A stretch of DNA of 64,000 nt from Nocardioides sp. zg-DK7169 (GCF_013155365.1 NZ_JABJRA010000002.1:186001-250000); one strand, 5' to 3'. Shown: positions 35,184 through 44,576, counted from the stretch's first letter. The notes: generated by a model not told the origin, from the sequence alone. Translations and numbers: made by a program.

Positions 35184-35975
35184 ATGAGCGAGCCGTTCGT
35201 GTCCTTCGGGGAGCAGGGCGCGCAGCTGACCTACGGCAGCTACCTGCACCTGCCGCAGCTGCTCGACGCCCAGCACCTCGAGTCCGACCCGCCGGCCCAC
35301 GACGAGCTGCTGTTCATCACCGTCCACCAGGTCTACGAGCTGTGGTTCAAGCAGCTGCTGCACGAGCTCGGCGCGGCCCGCGACGCGATGAGCGAGGGAG
35401 GGCTGTGGTGGGCGCGGCACCTGCTGCGCCGCGTGCACGTCATCGAGCGGGTGCTGGTGCAGCAGGTCGACGTGCTGGAGACGATGACCCCGCAGGACTT
35501 CCTGGAGTTCCGCCAGCGCCTCGCCCCTGCCAGCGGCTTCCAGTCGGCGCAGTTCCGCGAGCTGGAGTTCCTCTCCGGCGCCCGGGACCCGAGCTACCTC
35601 GAACGCTTCCGCGGCCTGACCCCCGACGAGGAGGCCCGCCTCGCCCGGCGGCTCGCCGAGCCGACCCTGTGGGACGCCTTCCTCGACGTGCTGCGCGCCC
35701 GGGGCCTCGACGTCGCCACCGAGGACGCCGTCGCCGCCTCGCTGCGCACGGTGTACGGCGACCGCGCGGCGTACGCCGAGGCCTGGTCGCTGGCCGAGGC
35801 GCTCCTGGAGCACGACGAGCTGGCGGCCGCGTGGCGAGCACGCCACGTGGTGATGGTCGAGCGGATGATCGGCGCGCGCTCCGGGACCGGCGGCTCCAGC
35901 GGGGCCGGCTACCTGCGCGGGCGGGTCGGGCTGCAGTACTACCCGCCGCTGTGGGATCTGCGCTCCGCGCTGTGA
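35184..35975 (+). CDS. kynA: Tryptophan 2,3-dioxygenase
   Basis: 263 residues; heme enzyme that opens the indole ring of L-tryptophan to N-formylkynurenine. Family signatures: LTYGSYLHLPQLLDAQ, ELLFITVHQVYELWFKQLLHE (distal His and substrate contacts), and SGFQSAQFRELEF. The proximal heme His is in the C-terminal helices (RARHVVMVERMIG), followed by GTGGSSGAGYLRG. Other kynurenine-pathway genes are not adjacent. It probably has a leaderless transcript from TACGGT at 35172. Confidence 0.92.
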   Translation: MSEPFVSFGEQGAQLTYGSYLHLPQLLDAQHLESDPPAHDELLFITVHQVYELWFKQLLHELGAARDAMSEGGLWWARHLLRRVHVIERVLVQQVDVLETMTPQDFLEFRQRLAPASGFQSAQFRELEFLSGARDPSYLERFRGLTPDEEARLARRLAEPTLWDAFLDVLRARGLDVATEDAVAASLRTVYGDRAAYAEAWSLAEALLEHDELAAAWRARHVVMVERMIGARSGTGGSSGAGYLRGRVGLQYYPPLWDLRSAL

Positions 35976-35993
35976 GCCTCCCGCGGGTCGAGG

Positions 35994-36022
35994 TTGGCTG
36001 CGTCATACCCGCGGCCTAGGGT
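35994..36022 (+). promoter_or_regulatory. Promoter of the glutamate dehydrogenase gene
   Basis: TTGGCT (35994-35999), 17 bp, then TAGGGT (36017-36022). The GTG start codon is 7 nt after the -10 box, so the message is leaderless. Confidence 0.65.
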
Positions 36023-36029
36023 CAGGGGC

Positions 36030-39000
36030 GTGTCAATGTCGACGCAGGTGGTCCAGAAGTCCGAGCTGATCGAGCAGGCTGCGCAGGTCGCGCGCGGAAG
36101 CCGCGGGAGCGGAGGTCCGCCGCCCGACGAGATCGACGCGCTGCTGGCGAACTACTACCGCCACGTCACGCCCGAGGACGTGCTCGGCCGCGCGCCCGTG
36201 GACGTCTACGGCGCGCTCGCCAGCCACTACGAGCTGGCGCAGGCCCGCCCGCAGGGCACCGCCGCGGTCCGGGTGGTGACGCCGACGCTGGCTGGGGACG
36301 GCTGGTCGGCGGCCGGTCACTCGGTGGTCGAGGTGGTCGTCGACGACATGCCGTTCCTCGTGGACTCCCTCACCGTCGAGCTCTCGCGCCAGCAGCGCGA
36401 GGTGCACGTGGTGATCCACCCGCAGTTCGACGCGGTCCGCGACATCACCGGCGCCCTGGTCTCGCTCGACCCGGTGCGCGACGGCTCGCGCAGCCCGGCC
36501 GGGGAGGCCGTGCGCGAGTCCTGGATGCACATCGAGGTGAGCCGGGTCCCGGGCGGCGAGGACGCCGAGGAGGTCGTCGAGAAGGTCCAGGCGGTGCTGC
36601 GCGACGTGCGCGACGCCACCGAGGACTGGCCGCGCACCCGCGGCCGGATGCTGGAGATCGTGGGCGAGCTCGGCGCCGAGCCGCCCCTCGGCCTGGACCC
36701 CGAGGAGGTCCGCCAGAGCCGCGAGCTGCTGAGTTGGCTCGCCGACGACCACTTCACCTTCCTCGGCTACCGCGAGTACGAGCTGTGCCGCGAGGGCGGC
36801 CAGGACCGGCTGCGTGCCGTGCCCGGCACCGGGCTGGGGATCCTGCGCGCGGACCCGGACATGTCCGCGGAGGCGGGGGCGCTGCCGCCGCGCGTGCGGG
36901 CCAAGGCGCGCGAGAAGACGCTGCTGGTGCTGGCCAAGGCCAACTCGAGGGCCACCGTGCACCGCCCGGCGTACCTGGACTACGTCGGCGTGAAGGTCTT
37001 CGACGAGTCCGGTGAGGTCGTGGGGGAGCGCCGGTTCCTGGGCCTGCTGTCCAGCTCGGCGTACGCCGAGTCGCTGGTGCGCATCCCGCTGCTGCGCGAG
37101 CGCGCGGCGGCGGTCCTGCGGCGCAGCGGGTTCGACCCGCGCAGCTACGCCGGGCGGGCGCTGATGGACACCCTGGAGACCTATCCGCGCGACGAGCTGC
37201 TGCACACCAGCGTCGACGAGCTCGCGCCGCTGGCCGAGGCCGCGATGCACGCGCGGGAGCGGCGGGCGGTGCGGGTGCTCACCCGCACCGACACCTACGG
37301 CCGCTACGTCTCGGTGCTCGTCTACCTGCCGCGCGACCGCTACAACACCACCGTGCGCGAGCGGTTCGCGCGGATCCTGCTCGAGCGGCTCGGCGGGGTC
37401 TCCACCGAGTTCACCGTCGGCATCAACCAGTCCACGACCGCGCGCGTGCACTTCGTGGTGCATCTGCCCGAGGGCAGCGAGCCCCCGGAGGTCGACACCG
37501 CCGACCTCGAGCGCCGCATGGCCGAGGCGTCGAGGTCCTGGCGCGACGACTTCCTCGGCGCGGTCATCAGCGAGTACGGCGAGGAGACCGGCGCCCAGCT
37601 GGGCCGCCGCTTCGCCGACGCCTGGCCGGAGGGCTACAAGGAGGACTTCTCCCCGCGCAGCGCCGCGGTCGACGCCGCCCGCCTGGAGGCGATCGAGGGC
37701 GAGGAGGGCCTCGACCTCGCGCTGCACAAGACCCCCGACGCCGACCGGGGCGAGATGCGGCTCAAGCTCTACCGGGTCGGCCCGCCGCTGTCGCTCTCGC
37801 GCGTGCTGCCGATGCTGTCCTCGATGGGCGTCGAGGTCGTCGACGAGCGGCCCTACGAGCTGGAGGGCCACGAGCGGCGCTTCGTGGTCTACGACTTCGG
37901 GCTGCGCCACGACGGCGATATGCCCCCGCACGGCCACGAGCTGTTCCAGGACGCCGTCCGGGCCTCGTGGGAGGGCTTCAACGAGACCGACGGCTTCAAC
38001 GCGCTGGTGCTCGGCGCCGGGCTGACCTGGCGCCAGGCCACCCTGCTGCGCGCCTACGCCCGCTACATGCGCCAGGGCGGCTCGCCGTTCGCGCTCTCCA
38101 CGATCCAGCACGCGCTGGTCGCCAACACCGACATCACCCGGCTGCTGGTGCGCCTGTTCGAGGCCCGCTTCGACCCCGGCGCGGGCCTCGCCCCGGACTC
38201 CGAGGAGCGGGTCGCCGAGGTCGACGACCTCGAGCAGGAGATCACCTCGGCCCTCGACGCGGTCGTCAGCCTGGACCACGACCGGATCCTGCGCTCCTAC
38301 CTGACCCACGTCCGCGCCACCCTGCGGACCAACTACTTCCGCCCGATCGGGGACGACCCGGCGCGCGGCCCACGTCCCTACATCTCCCTCAAGCTCGAGC
38401 CCGCGGCGATCCCGGAGCTGCCCGAGCCGCGCCCGTCGTACGAGATCTTCGTGTACTCCCCTCGGGTCGAGGGTGTGCACCTGCGCTTCGGCGCGGTCGC
38501 GCGCGGAGGGCTGCGCTGGTCGGACCGGCGCGACGACTTCCGCACCGAGGTGCTCGGGCTGGTCAAGGCGCAGATGGTGAAGAACACCGTGATCGTCCCG
38601 GTCGGGGCGAAGGGCGGGTTCTACGCCAAGCAGCTGCCGCCGCCCGGGGACCGCGAGGCCTGGCTGGCCGAGGGGAAGGCCTGCTACCGCACCTTCATCT
38701 GCGGGCTGCTCGACGTCACCGACAACCTCGTCGACGCCGAGACGGTGCCGCCGCCCCACGTCGTACGCCACGACGGGGACGACAGCTACCTGGTGGTGGC
38801 CGCCGACAAGGGCACCGCGACCTTCTCCGACCTCGCCAACGAGGTGGCGGCCGACTACGGGTTCTGGCTCGGTGACGCCTTCGCCTCCGGCGGGTCGGTG
38901 GGCTACGACCACAAGGCGATGGGCATCACCGCGCGCGGCGCGTGGGTCTCGGTGCAGCGCCACTTCCGCGAGCGCGGGATCGACTGCCAGCGCGAGGACT

Positions 39001-40922
39001 TCACCGCCGTCGGGATCGGCGACATGAGCGGCGACGTGTTCGGCAACGGCATGCTCTGCTCCGAGCACACCCGCCTGGTAGCGGCCTTCGACCACCGCGA
39101 CATCTTCCTCGACCCGACGCCCGACGCCGCGACGTCGTACGCCGAGCGCCGGCGGCTCTTCGAGCTGCCGCGCAGCAGCTGGCAGGACTACGACCGCGAC
39201 CTGATCTCCGAGGGCGGCGGCGTGGTGTCCCGCTCGGCGAAGAAGGTCGAGATCAGCCCGCAGGTCCGGGCCGCGCTCGGTCTCGGCGACGACGTGGAGA
39301 CACTGACCCCGGCGGAGCTGATGCGCGCGATCCTGTGCGCGCCGGTCGACCTGCTGTGGAACGGCGGGATCGGCACCTACGTCAAGGGCTCCGGGGAGTC
39401 GCACGCCGACGCCGGGGACAAGTCCAACGACGCGATCCGCGTCGACGGGCGCGAGGTGCGTGCCGCCTGCGTGGGCGAGGGCGGCAACCTGGGGTTCACC
39501 CAGGCCGGGCGGGTGGAGTACGCCCGCGAGGGCGGCGCCGGCCACGGTGGGCGGATCAACACCGACTTCATCGACAACTCCGCGGGCGTGGACACCTCCG
39601 ACCACGAGGTCAACCTCAAGGTCCTGCTGGACCGGGTCGTACGCCGCGGGGACCTCACCACCAAGCAGCGCAACACGCTGCTGGCCGACATGACCGACGA
39701 GGTCGCGGCGCTGGTGCTGCACGACAACGACGAGCAGAACCTGGCGCTGGCCAACGCCCTGCACCACGCGCCGTCGATGCTGCACGTCCACGAGGACTGG
39801 ATCCGCCAGCTGGAGCGGCGCGGCGTGCTCAACCGGGCCCTCGAGGGGCTGCCGAGCCGACGCGAAGTGGCCGCGCGCCTGGACCGCGAGGAGGGGCTCA
39901 GCGCGCCCGAGCTCTCGGTGGTGATGGCCTGGACCAAGATCGTGCTGGCCGACGAGCTGCTGGCCACCGACCTGCCCGAGGACCCCTATCTGGCCCGCGA
40001 GCTGTCCAGCTACTTCCCGCGCGCGGTCCGGGAGGGCTTCGCCGAGGAGGTCGACGCCCACCCGCTGCGTCGCCAGATCATCGTGACCCAGGTGGTCAAC
40101 GACCTGGTCAACGGCGCCGGGATCACCTACTGGCCGCGGCTGGCGGGGGAGACCACCGCCTCGGCGGCGGAGCTGACCCGGGCCAACTTCGTGGCCCGCG
40201 AGATGTTCGGCTCCCTGGAGCTGCGCCGCGAGATCGCCACCTACGACAACCGCATCGACGCCGCGGTGCAGACCCGGATGCGCCTGGAGATGCGCACCCT
40301 GGTGGAGCGCGCGTCGCGCTGGCTGGTCACCACCCGGCGCGGGCCGCTGGACAGCATCGAGACCGTGGAGCGCTACCGCGGGCCGGTGCAGGAGGTGCTC
40401 GCACGGCTGCCCGAGCTGATGGTGGGCCGCGAGCTGGCGGCGTACCGGTCCCGGCTGGAGCGGTTGGTCGACGACGGGGTCCCGGAGGACCTCGCCTCCC
40501 GGGTCGCGGTGCTCGCGCCGGCCTCGATGCTGCTCGGCGTGATCGAGGTCGCCGAGCGCGAGGGGCTGGACCCGGACGAGGTGGTGCGCGTGCACGTGAC
40601 CCTGGGCGAGCGGCTCGGCCTGCCGGGGCTGGCGCACCGGATCGCCTCGCTGCCGCGCGCCGACCGCTGGCAGACGATGGCGCGCGCCGCGCTGCGCGAG
40701 GACCTGCACGCGGTGCACACCCAGCTCACCGCGCGGGTGCTGGCGACGTCCTCGCCCGAGGACTCCGCACCCGCCCGGGTCGCGGCCTGGGAGGAGGCGG
40801 ACCCCGCCGGGATCACCCGGGCCGCGGAGACGCTGGGCGACATCTGCTCCGACGACCAGACCGACCTGGCGCGGGTGTCGGTGGGGCTGCGCGTGGTGCG
40901 GGGGCTGCTCGCAAGCGGCTGA
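36030..40922 (+). CDS. gdh2: Large NAD-dependent glutamate dehydrogenase (L_180 type)
   Basis: 1630 residues, the usual length for the 180-kDa catabolic NAD-GDH (about 1600). It oxidatively deaminates glutamate to 2-oxoglutarate and ammonium. An ACT-like N-terminal regulatory region (to about residue 500) is followed by helical motifs, then the catalytic core with KNTVIVPVGAKGGFYAKQLPP and GGIGTYVKGSGESHADAGDKSNDAIRV-type features (shown here in part). The C-terminal region (PELSVVMAWTKIVLADELL) is typical. The GTG at 36030 with a -10 at a set distance is preferred over ATG 36036. With pruA and kynA it makes an amino-acid catabolism cluster. A strong hairpin follows. Confidence 0.93.
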   Translation: MSMSTQVVQKSELIEQAAQVARGSRGSGGPPPDEIDALLANYYRHVTPEDVLGRAPVDVYGALASHYELAQARPQGTAAVRVVTPTLAGDGWSAAGHSVVEVVVDDMPFLVDSLTVELSRQQREVHVVIHPQFDAVRDITGALVSLDPVRDGSRSPAGEAVRESWMHIEVSRVPGGEDAEEVVEKVQAVLRDVRDATEDWPRTRGRMLEIVGELGAEPPLGLDPEEVRQSRELLSWLADDHFTFLGYREYELCREGGQDRLRAVPGTGLGILRADPDMSAEAGALPPRVRAKAREKTLLVLAKANSRATVHRPAYLDYVGVKVFDESGEVVGERRFLGLLSSSAYAESLVRIPLLRERAAAVLRRSGFDPRSYAGRALMDTLETYPRDELLHTSVDELAPLAEAAMHARERRAVRVLTRTDTYGRYVSVLVYLPRDRYNTTVRERFARILLERLGGVSTEFTVGINQSTTARVHFVVHLPEGSEPPEVDTADLERRMAEASRSWRDDFLGAVISEYGEETGAQLGRRFADAWPEGYKEDFSPRSAAVDAARLEAIEGEEGLDLALHKTPDADRGEMRLKLYRVGPPLSLSRVLPMLSSMGVEVVDERPYELEGHERRFVVYDFGLRHDGDMPPHGHELFQDAVRASWEGFNETDGFNALVLGAGLTWRQATLLRAYARYMRQGGSPFALSTIQHALVANTDITRLLVRLFEARFDPGAGLAPDSEERVAEVDDLEQEITSALDAVVSLDHDRILRSYLTHVRATLRTNYFRPIGDDPARGPRPYISLKLEPAAIPELPEPRPSYEIFVYSPRVEGVHLRFGAVARGGLRWSDRRDDFRTEVLGLVKAQMVKNTVIVPVGAKGGFYAKQLPPPGDREAWLAEGKACYRTFICGLLDVTDNLVDAETVPPPHVVRHDGDDSYLVVAADKGTATFSDLANEVAADYGFWLGDAFASGGSVGYDHKAMGITARGAWVSVQRHFRERGIDCQREDFTAVGIGDMSGDVFGNGMLCSEHTRLVAAFDHRDIFLDPTPDAATSYAERRRLFELPRSSWQDYDRDLISEGGGVVSRSAKKVEISPQVRAALGLGDDVETLTPAELMRAILCAPVDLLWNGGIGTYVKGSGESHADAGDKSNDAIRVDGREVRAACVGEGGNLGFTQAGRVEYAREGGAGHGGRINTDFIDNSAGVDTSDHEVNLKVLLDRVVRRGDLTTKQRNTLLADMTDEVAALVLHDNDEQNLALANALHHAPSMLHVHEDWIRQLERRGVLNRALEGLPSRREVAARLDREEGLSAPELSVVMAWTKIVLADELLATDLPEDPYLARELSSYFPRAVREGFAEEVDAHPLRRQIIVTQVVNDLVNGAGITYWPRLAGETTASAAELTRANFVAREMFGSLELRREIATYDNRIDAAVQTRMRLEMRTLVERASRWLVTTRRGPLDSIETVERYRGPVQEVLARLPELMVGRELAAYRSRLERLVDDGVPEDLASRVAVLAPASMLLGVIEVAEREGLDPDEVVRVHVTLGERLGLPGLAHRIASLPRADRWQTMARAALREDLHAVHTQLTARVLATSSPEDSAPARVAAWEEADPAGITRAAETLGDICSDDQTDLARVSVGLRVVRGLLASG

Positions 40923-40928
40923 GGCGGT

Positions 40929-40952
40929 CGCCCCCGTCCGCGGACGGGGGCG
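40929..40952 (+). terminator. Terminator after the glutamate dehydrogenase gene
   Basis: A perfect 24-bp palindrome (CGCCCCCGTCCG followed by CGGACGGGGGCG) starts 7 nt after the stop. The folded form would have a small loop around the GTCCGCGGAC centre. Confidence 0.7.
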
Positions 40953-40973
40953 GCCTCACTAGGCTTCTCGGTC

Positions 40974-41720
40974 ATGGGACGCACCATCGAGATCGCGACG
41001 CCGGCGAGTGCCGCCGAGGCCTACCTGACCGGTGAGGACGTGCCCGGACGCCCGGGCGTGCTGCTCTACGTCGACGCGATCGGGCTGCGTCCGCGGATCG
41101 CGGAGATGGCCGACCGGATCGCCTCGTGGGGCCACGTCGTGCTGGCGCCGCACGTGTTCCACCGCGAGGGCCGCGCAGCCGACCTCGCCCCGCACGCCGA
41201 CCTGCGCGTGCCCGGCAACCGCGAGGCCTTCTTCGCCGAGGCGATGCCCCGGGTGCACCGGCTGACCCCCGCGCTGTCCGACGCCGACGCCCCGGCCTGG
41301 CTCGCGGCGCTGCGCGAGCACGCCAGCGGCCCGATCGGGGTCACCGGCTACTGCATGGGAGCGCGGCTCGCGGTGCGCACCGCGGGGCTGTTCCCCGACG
41401 AGGTGGCCGCGGTGGGCGGGTTCCACGGCGGCAGGCTGGTGACCGAGGACCCCGACAGCCCTCACCTCGCGCTCGCCCGGGCCCGCGCGGAGTTCGTCTT
41501 CGGCCACGCGGCGAACGACGCCGCGATGCCGCCCGAGGCCGTCTCCGCCCTGGGCGAGGCGCTCGACGCGGCCGGCCTGCGCTCCGTCAACGAGGTCTAC
41601 CCCGCCCCGCACGGCTACACGATGTCGGATTCCTCGGCGTACGACGAGGCCGCCACCGAGCGGCACTTCGCCGCCTTGGAGGAGCTGTTCGGGCGGGTGC
41701 TGGGGGCGGGCGCCCGCTAG
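40974..41720 (+). CDS. Dienelactone hydrolase family protein
   Basis: 248 residues; alpha/beta hydrolase with a cysteine nucleophile. Cys127 lies in GVTGYCMGARLA, the acid is probably the Asp after VFGHAANDAAM, and His is in PAPHGYTM. Dienelactone hydrolases open enol lactones in chlorocatechol degradation, but most actinobacterial members have unknown carboxylester substrates and no such pathway is nearby. A TAGGCT box 8 nt before the ATG suggests a leaderless or nearly leaderless message. Confidence 0.88.
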   Translation: MGRTIEIATPASAAEAYLTGEDVPGRPGVLLYVDAIGLRPRIAEMADRIASWGHVVLAPHVFHREGRAADLAPHADLRVPGNREAFFAEAMPRVHRLTPALSDADAPAWLAALREHASGPIGVTGYCMGARLAVRTAGLFPDEVAAVGGFHGGRLVTEDPDSPHLALARARAEFVFGHAANDAAMPPEAVSALGEALDAAGLRSVNEVYPAPHGYTMSDSSAYDEAATERHFAALEELFGRVLGAGAR

Positions 41721-41754
41721 CTGTCACGCGGGGCGCGGGCGCCGGCGCAGCGGC

Positions 41755-42030
41755 TCAGGGCGCCTCCCACTGCGAGGTGCCGGTGGGCTCCTCGGGCGGC
41801 GGGGAGGTGGTGGCGACCTCCTGGGCCGGGTCGGACTCGGGGACCTCGTCGACGACGATCTCCGGGCCGTGGCCCTCGCGGCCCTCCTCGCGGTTCTCCT
41901 GCTCCTCGGGCTCGCGGTCCACGCGCTCGACGGCGTCGGCGACGGAGACGTCCTCCTGCGCGGGGACGCCCTCGAGGTCGACGGGCCGGTCGCTGCCGGT
42001 GTGGCCGGGTCGGTTGGTCTCGGGGTGCAT
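41755..42030 (-). CDS. Acidic, disordered hypothetical protein
   Basis: 91 residues (MHPETNRPGHTGSDRPVDLE start). It is very acidic (DAVERVDREPEEQENREEGREGHG), Pro-rich at the end, and has no hydrophobic core, signal or recognisable domain. It is probably an intrinsically disordered actinobacterial small protein. It is divergent from dps, 169 bp away. No function inferred. Confidence 0.6.
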   Translation of the reverse strand: MHPETNRPGHTGSDRPVDLEGVPAQEDVSVADAVERVDREPEEQENREEGREGHGPEIVVDEVPESDPAQEVATTSPPPEEPTGTSQWEAP

Positions 42031-42164
42031 GCCGTCCGGGTACCCGCACGAGCCATCGGCTCACCCCGCTCGGGCCGCCGCGGAGGTCGCCGGCGGCTGC
42101 ACGCAACCGCGCGCCCGCACCCGCGGCCCGCGCCCCGAACGACCCGCCACGGTCTGGTCAGGCC

Positions 42165-42190
42165 GTTTGTGGCGAATGGGCCACGGGTAC
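42165..42190 (+). promoter_or_regulatory. Sigma-B/F-type stress promoter of dps
   Basis: GTTT (42165-42168), 16 bp, then GGGTAC (42185-42190). This is the GTTT-N15-17-GGGTAY pattern of the general stress sigma factors of actinobacteria. The ATG is 9 nt after the -10 box, so the transcript is nearly leaderless. Confidence 0.75.
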
Positions 42191-42199
42191 CGCGTCGCC

Positions 42200-42760
42200 A
42201 TGGCCACCACTTCGAAGCTCCACTACACCGTCCCCGGGATGAGCGCGAAAGACGCCAAGCGCACCGTCGCTCTCCTCCAGGACCGCCTCCACGCCTGCAA
42301 CGACCTGCACCTGACGTTGAAGCACGTGCACTGGAACGTCGTGGGCCCCCACTTCATCGCCGTGCACGAGATGATCGACCCGCAGGTCGAGGCCGTCCGT
42401 GGGTTCGCCGACGACCTCGCCGAGCGGATCGCGACCCTCGGCGGCTCGCCGATGGGCACGCCGGGCGCGATCGTCAAGGAGCGCTCGTGGGACGAGTACT
42501 CCATCGGGCGGGCGACCACCCAGGAGCACCTCGGCGCGCTCGACCTCGTCTACCAGGGCGTGATCGCCAGCTACCGCGAGGGCATCGGCGAGCTCGGCGA
42601 GCTCGACCCGATCACCGAGGACATCTTCATCAGCCAGACCGAGCAGCTGGAGCTGTTCCACTGGTTCATCCGCGCCCACCTCGAGGACAAGGGCGGCAAC
42701 CTCTCCACCGCCGGCGCCGAGACCGAGGTCGCCGCAGCGAAGGCAGCCGCCGGCTCCTGA
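42200..42760 (+). CDS. dps: Dps-family ferritin-like DNA-protection protein
   Basis: 186 residues. Dodecameric ferritin-like protein that oxidises and stores iron and protects DNA in stress and stationary phase. Ferroxidase residues are in KHVHWNVVGPHFIAVHEMIDPQVE and the second helix (DDLAERIATLGG), the typical Dps fold of HWNVxGxxF. A C-terminal Ala/Lys tail (AETEVAAAKAAAGS) may contact DNA. The ATG at 42200 lies right after a sigma-B/F-like promoter. A hairpin (42776-42808) follows the gene. Confidence 0.93.
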   Translation: MATTSKLHYTVPGMSAKDAKRTVALLQDRLHACNDLHLTLKHVHWNVVGPHFIAVHEMIDPQVEAVRGFADDLAERIATLGGSPMGTPGAIVKERSWDEYSIGRATTQEHLGALDLVYQGVIASYREGIGELGELDPITEDIFISQTEQLELFHWFIRAHLEDKGGNLSTAGAETEVAAAKAAAGS

Positions 42761-42775
42761 CCCCGTCGTACGACG

Positions 42776-42808
42776 CGGCCGCGCACCACCTCCACGGGTG
42801 CGCGGCCG
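42776..42808 (+). terminator. Terminator after dps
   Basis: CGGCCGCGCACC (42776-42787) pairs with GGTGCGCGGCCG (42797-42808) around a 9-nt loop. Confidence 0.75.
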
Positions 42809-42852
42809 TCGCCGTGTCCGGGCCCGGACGGGCCGGTCGGCGCACACCGGGA

Positions 42853-43881
42853 TCAGGCGTCGGCGGCCGCAGATCGAGCCGCCGCGGGCCGGGTGCCGAC
42901 GGTGTACAGCGCGAGGCCGACCAGGATCCACGCGAGCAGGGTGAGGCCCGGGACCAGCCCGCCGGCGCCGCCGAAGTACGCCGAGGAGCGGACCAGCGCG
43001 CCCGCGGCACCCGGGGGCAGGACCTGGCCGAAGGCACCCAGCCCGGAGGGCAGCCAGGCGCCGGTGGTCGCGATCCCGGCGAGCGGGTTGCCCAGGAACA
43101 TCATCGTCATCGCGCCGATCGTGAAGCCCTTGCCGCCGAGGAGCTGCTTGAGGCCGGCGAGCGGGAACGCGAGGGCGCCGATGCCCAGGGCCATGGAGCC
43201 CGCGACCGGCCAGAAGCCGGTCTCGATGCTGCCGAACCAGAAGCGCAGGACGGCGGCGACCAGGAGGCCGCCGAGCAGTGCGAATCCGGCCAGCCCGGCC
43301 AGCCGCCAGCGGGTGCTGCGCGGGAAGATCGCGCCGAAGGCGACGACGGGGACGATGCCGCCGAAGACCAGCGGGAAGGCGAGCCCGCCGATGCCGATAC
43401 CGGTGGGGTCGGCCTCCGGGAGCGGCACGATGTCGGTGAGCGTCACCTCGGTCCCGGCCGTCTCGCCCACCGCGGTGGCGGTGGCGCCCAGCGTCGCGGA
43501 GATGGCGGGCGAGCCGGCGCTGGCGACGAGCGCCTCCAGGCCGTCGTCGGTGACCACGAACCCGCCCACGACCTCGCGGTCGCGCACGGCGTCCGCGAGG
43601 GCGTCGCGGGAGGCGAGCCGTTCCACGTCGTACGCGTCGGGGGCGGTGGCGGTCACGGCCTCCTCGAGCGCGGCGGTGGCGGAGGCCTCGCCGACGATGC
43701 CGATCGGCAGGTCGTGGGCCCCGCTCTTGAGCGAGGGGAGGATGAAGACCGCCAGCAGGAGCACCAGGATCGCGCCCAGCCCGGCGCTCATGCCGACGAG
43801 CCGTGCCAGGGGCGGCAGCGGACGGCGGCCGCCCGGCGCTGCGGCGGGGGCCTCGGTCGCGGGGGGAGGGGTCTGGGTCAT
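42853..43881 (-). CDS. ABC-2/YhgE-Pip-like membrane protein
   Basis: 342 residues from the ATG at 43881, after AAGGACCGTG. One N-terminal helix, a large extracytoplasmic domain (about 45-160: LPIGIVGEASATAALEEAV), then five hydrophobic segments (VFGGIVPVVAFGAI, LAGFALLGGLLVAAVL, SMALGIGALAF, FTIGAMTMMFLGNPLAGI, LVPGLTLLAWILVGLALYTVG). This resembles the YhgE/Pip or ABC-2 permease group that exports or senses toxic compounds. No ATPase gene is adjacent. A TetR gene is divergent, with an operator between them, so it is probably repressed and inducible. Confidence 0.83.
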   Translation of the reverse strand: MTQTPPPATEAPAAAPGGRRPLPPLARLVGMSAGLGAILVLLLAVFILPSLKSGAHDLPIGIVGEASATAALEEAVTATAPDAYDVERLASRDALADAVRDREVVGGFVVTDDGLEALVASAGSPAISATLGATATAVGETAGTEVTLTDIVPLPEADPTGIGIGGLAFPLVFGGIVPVVAFGAIFPRSTRWRLAGLAGFALLGGLLVAAVLRFWFGSIETGFWPVAGSMALGIGALAFPLAGLKQLLGGKGFTIGAMTMMFLGNPLAGIATTGAWLPSGLGAFGQVLPPGAAGALVRSSAYFGGAGGLVPGLTLLAWILVGLALYTVGTRPAAARSAAADA

Positions 43882-43896
43882 CACGGTCCTTTTCCT

Positions 43897-43921
43897 TAAG
43901 CGGAGGAAGATCCTCCGCTTA
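43897..43921. promoter_or_regulatory. TetR-type operator, 25-bp palindrome plus half site
   Basis: TAAGCGGAGGA and TCCTCCGCTTA are exact inverted 11-bp arms around AGA. A further half site CTCCGCTT lies at 43936-43943 and overlaps a possible -10 TATGCT. The site lies between the divergent membrane-protein and tetR genes. Confidence 0.8.
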
Positions 43922-44003
43922 TGAGGAGGACTATGCTCCGCTTCGCCGGTGGGATCAACTCGGCGTGATCAGCTCGGCGCGGGACGCCGGCGAGGAGGGG
44001 TCG

Positions 44004-44576
44004 ATGCGGGCGGATGCGGCGAGGCGGCGTGCGGCGATCGTGGAGGCCGGGCGCAACCTGTTCGCCGAGCGCGGCAGCGAAGTCGCCCTCGACACCGTGG
44101 CGGAGGCGGCCGGCGTCGGGATCGCGACGCTGTACCGCAACTTCGACTCGCGCGGTGCGCTCCTGGACGAGGTCGCGCTGGCGATCCTCGCCGACCTCGA
44201 GGCCGCGGCGGAGGAGGCCGTGACGGGTCTCGACACGGCGCCGGGCCCGGCGTGGGAGACCTGCCTGCGGCGCCTCGTCGACCTGGACCTCGGGGCGCTG
44301 ACCGCCGCCCTGGCCGAGCACGTCGCCGACGCCCTGGCCCCGCCGGTGCGCGAGGCCCAGGACCGCACCCTCGCTCGGCTCGACGAGCTGCTCGCCGCCG
44401 TGCGGGAGCACCGCCTGGTGCGTCCCGACCTCACCGCCCTCGAGCTGGTGATCGCGGTGGGCACGATCACCCGGCCGCAGCCGGCGTCGGTGCTGCTGGT
44501 CGCGCCCGACCTCCAGGCGCGCCTGGTCTCGATCCTGCTCGCGGGCCTGCGTCCACAGGACCCGCCGCCGCGCTGA
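44004..44576 (+). CDS. TetR-family repressor
   Basis: 190 residues from the ATG at 44004 after GAGGAGGGG. The helix-turn-helix (AAIVEAGRNLFAERGSEVALDTVAEAAGVGIATLYRNFDSRGALL) is standard; the rest is the helical ligand and dimerisation domain. The perfect palindrome in the spacer (43897-43921) is almost certainly its own operator. It likely represses the divergent membrane-protein gene and itself. The ligand is unknown. Confidence 0.92.
   Translation: MRADAARRRAAIVEAGRNLFAERGSEVALDTVAEAAGVGIATLYRNFDSRGALLDEVALAILADLEAAAEEAVTGLDTAPGPAWETCLRRLVDLDLGALTAALAEHVADALAPPVREAQDRTLARLDELLAAVREHRLVRPDLTALELVIAVGTITRPQPASVLLVAPDLQARLVSILLAGLRPQDPPPR

Noticed and set aside
36033..40718. A 1561-codon open frame antisense to the glutamate dehydrogenase gene
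   Set aside because: Shadow frame caused by third-position GC; its protein is low in complexity and has no homologous motif.
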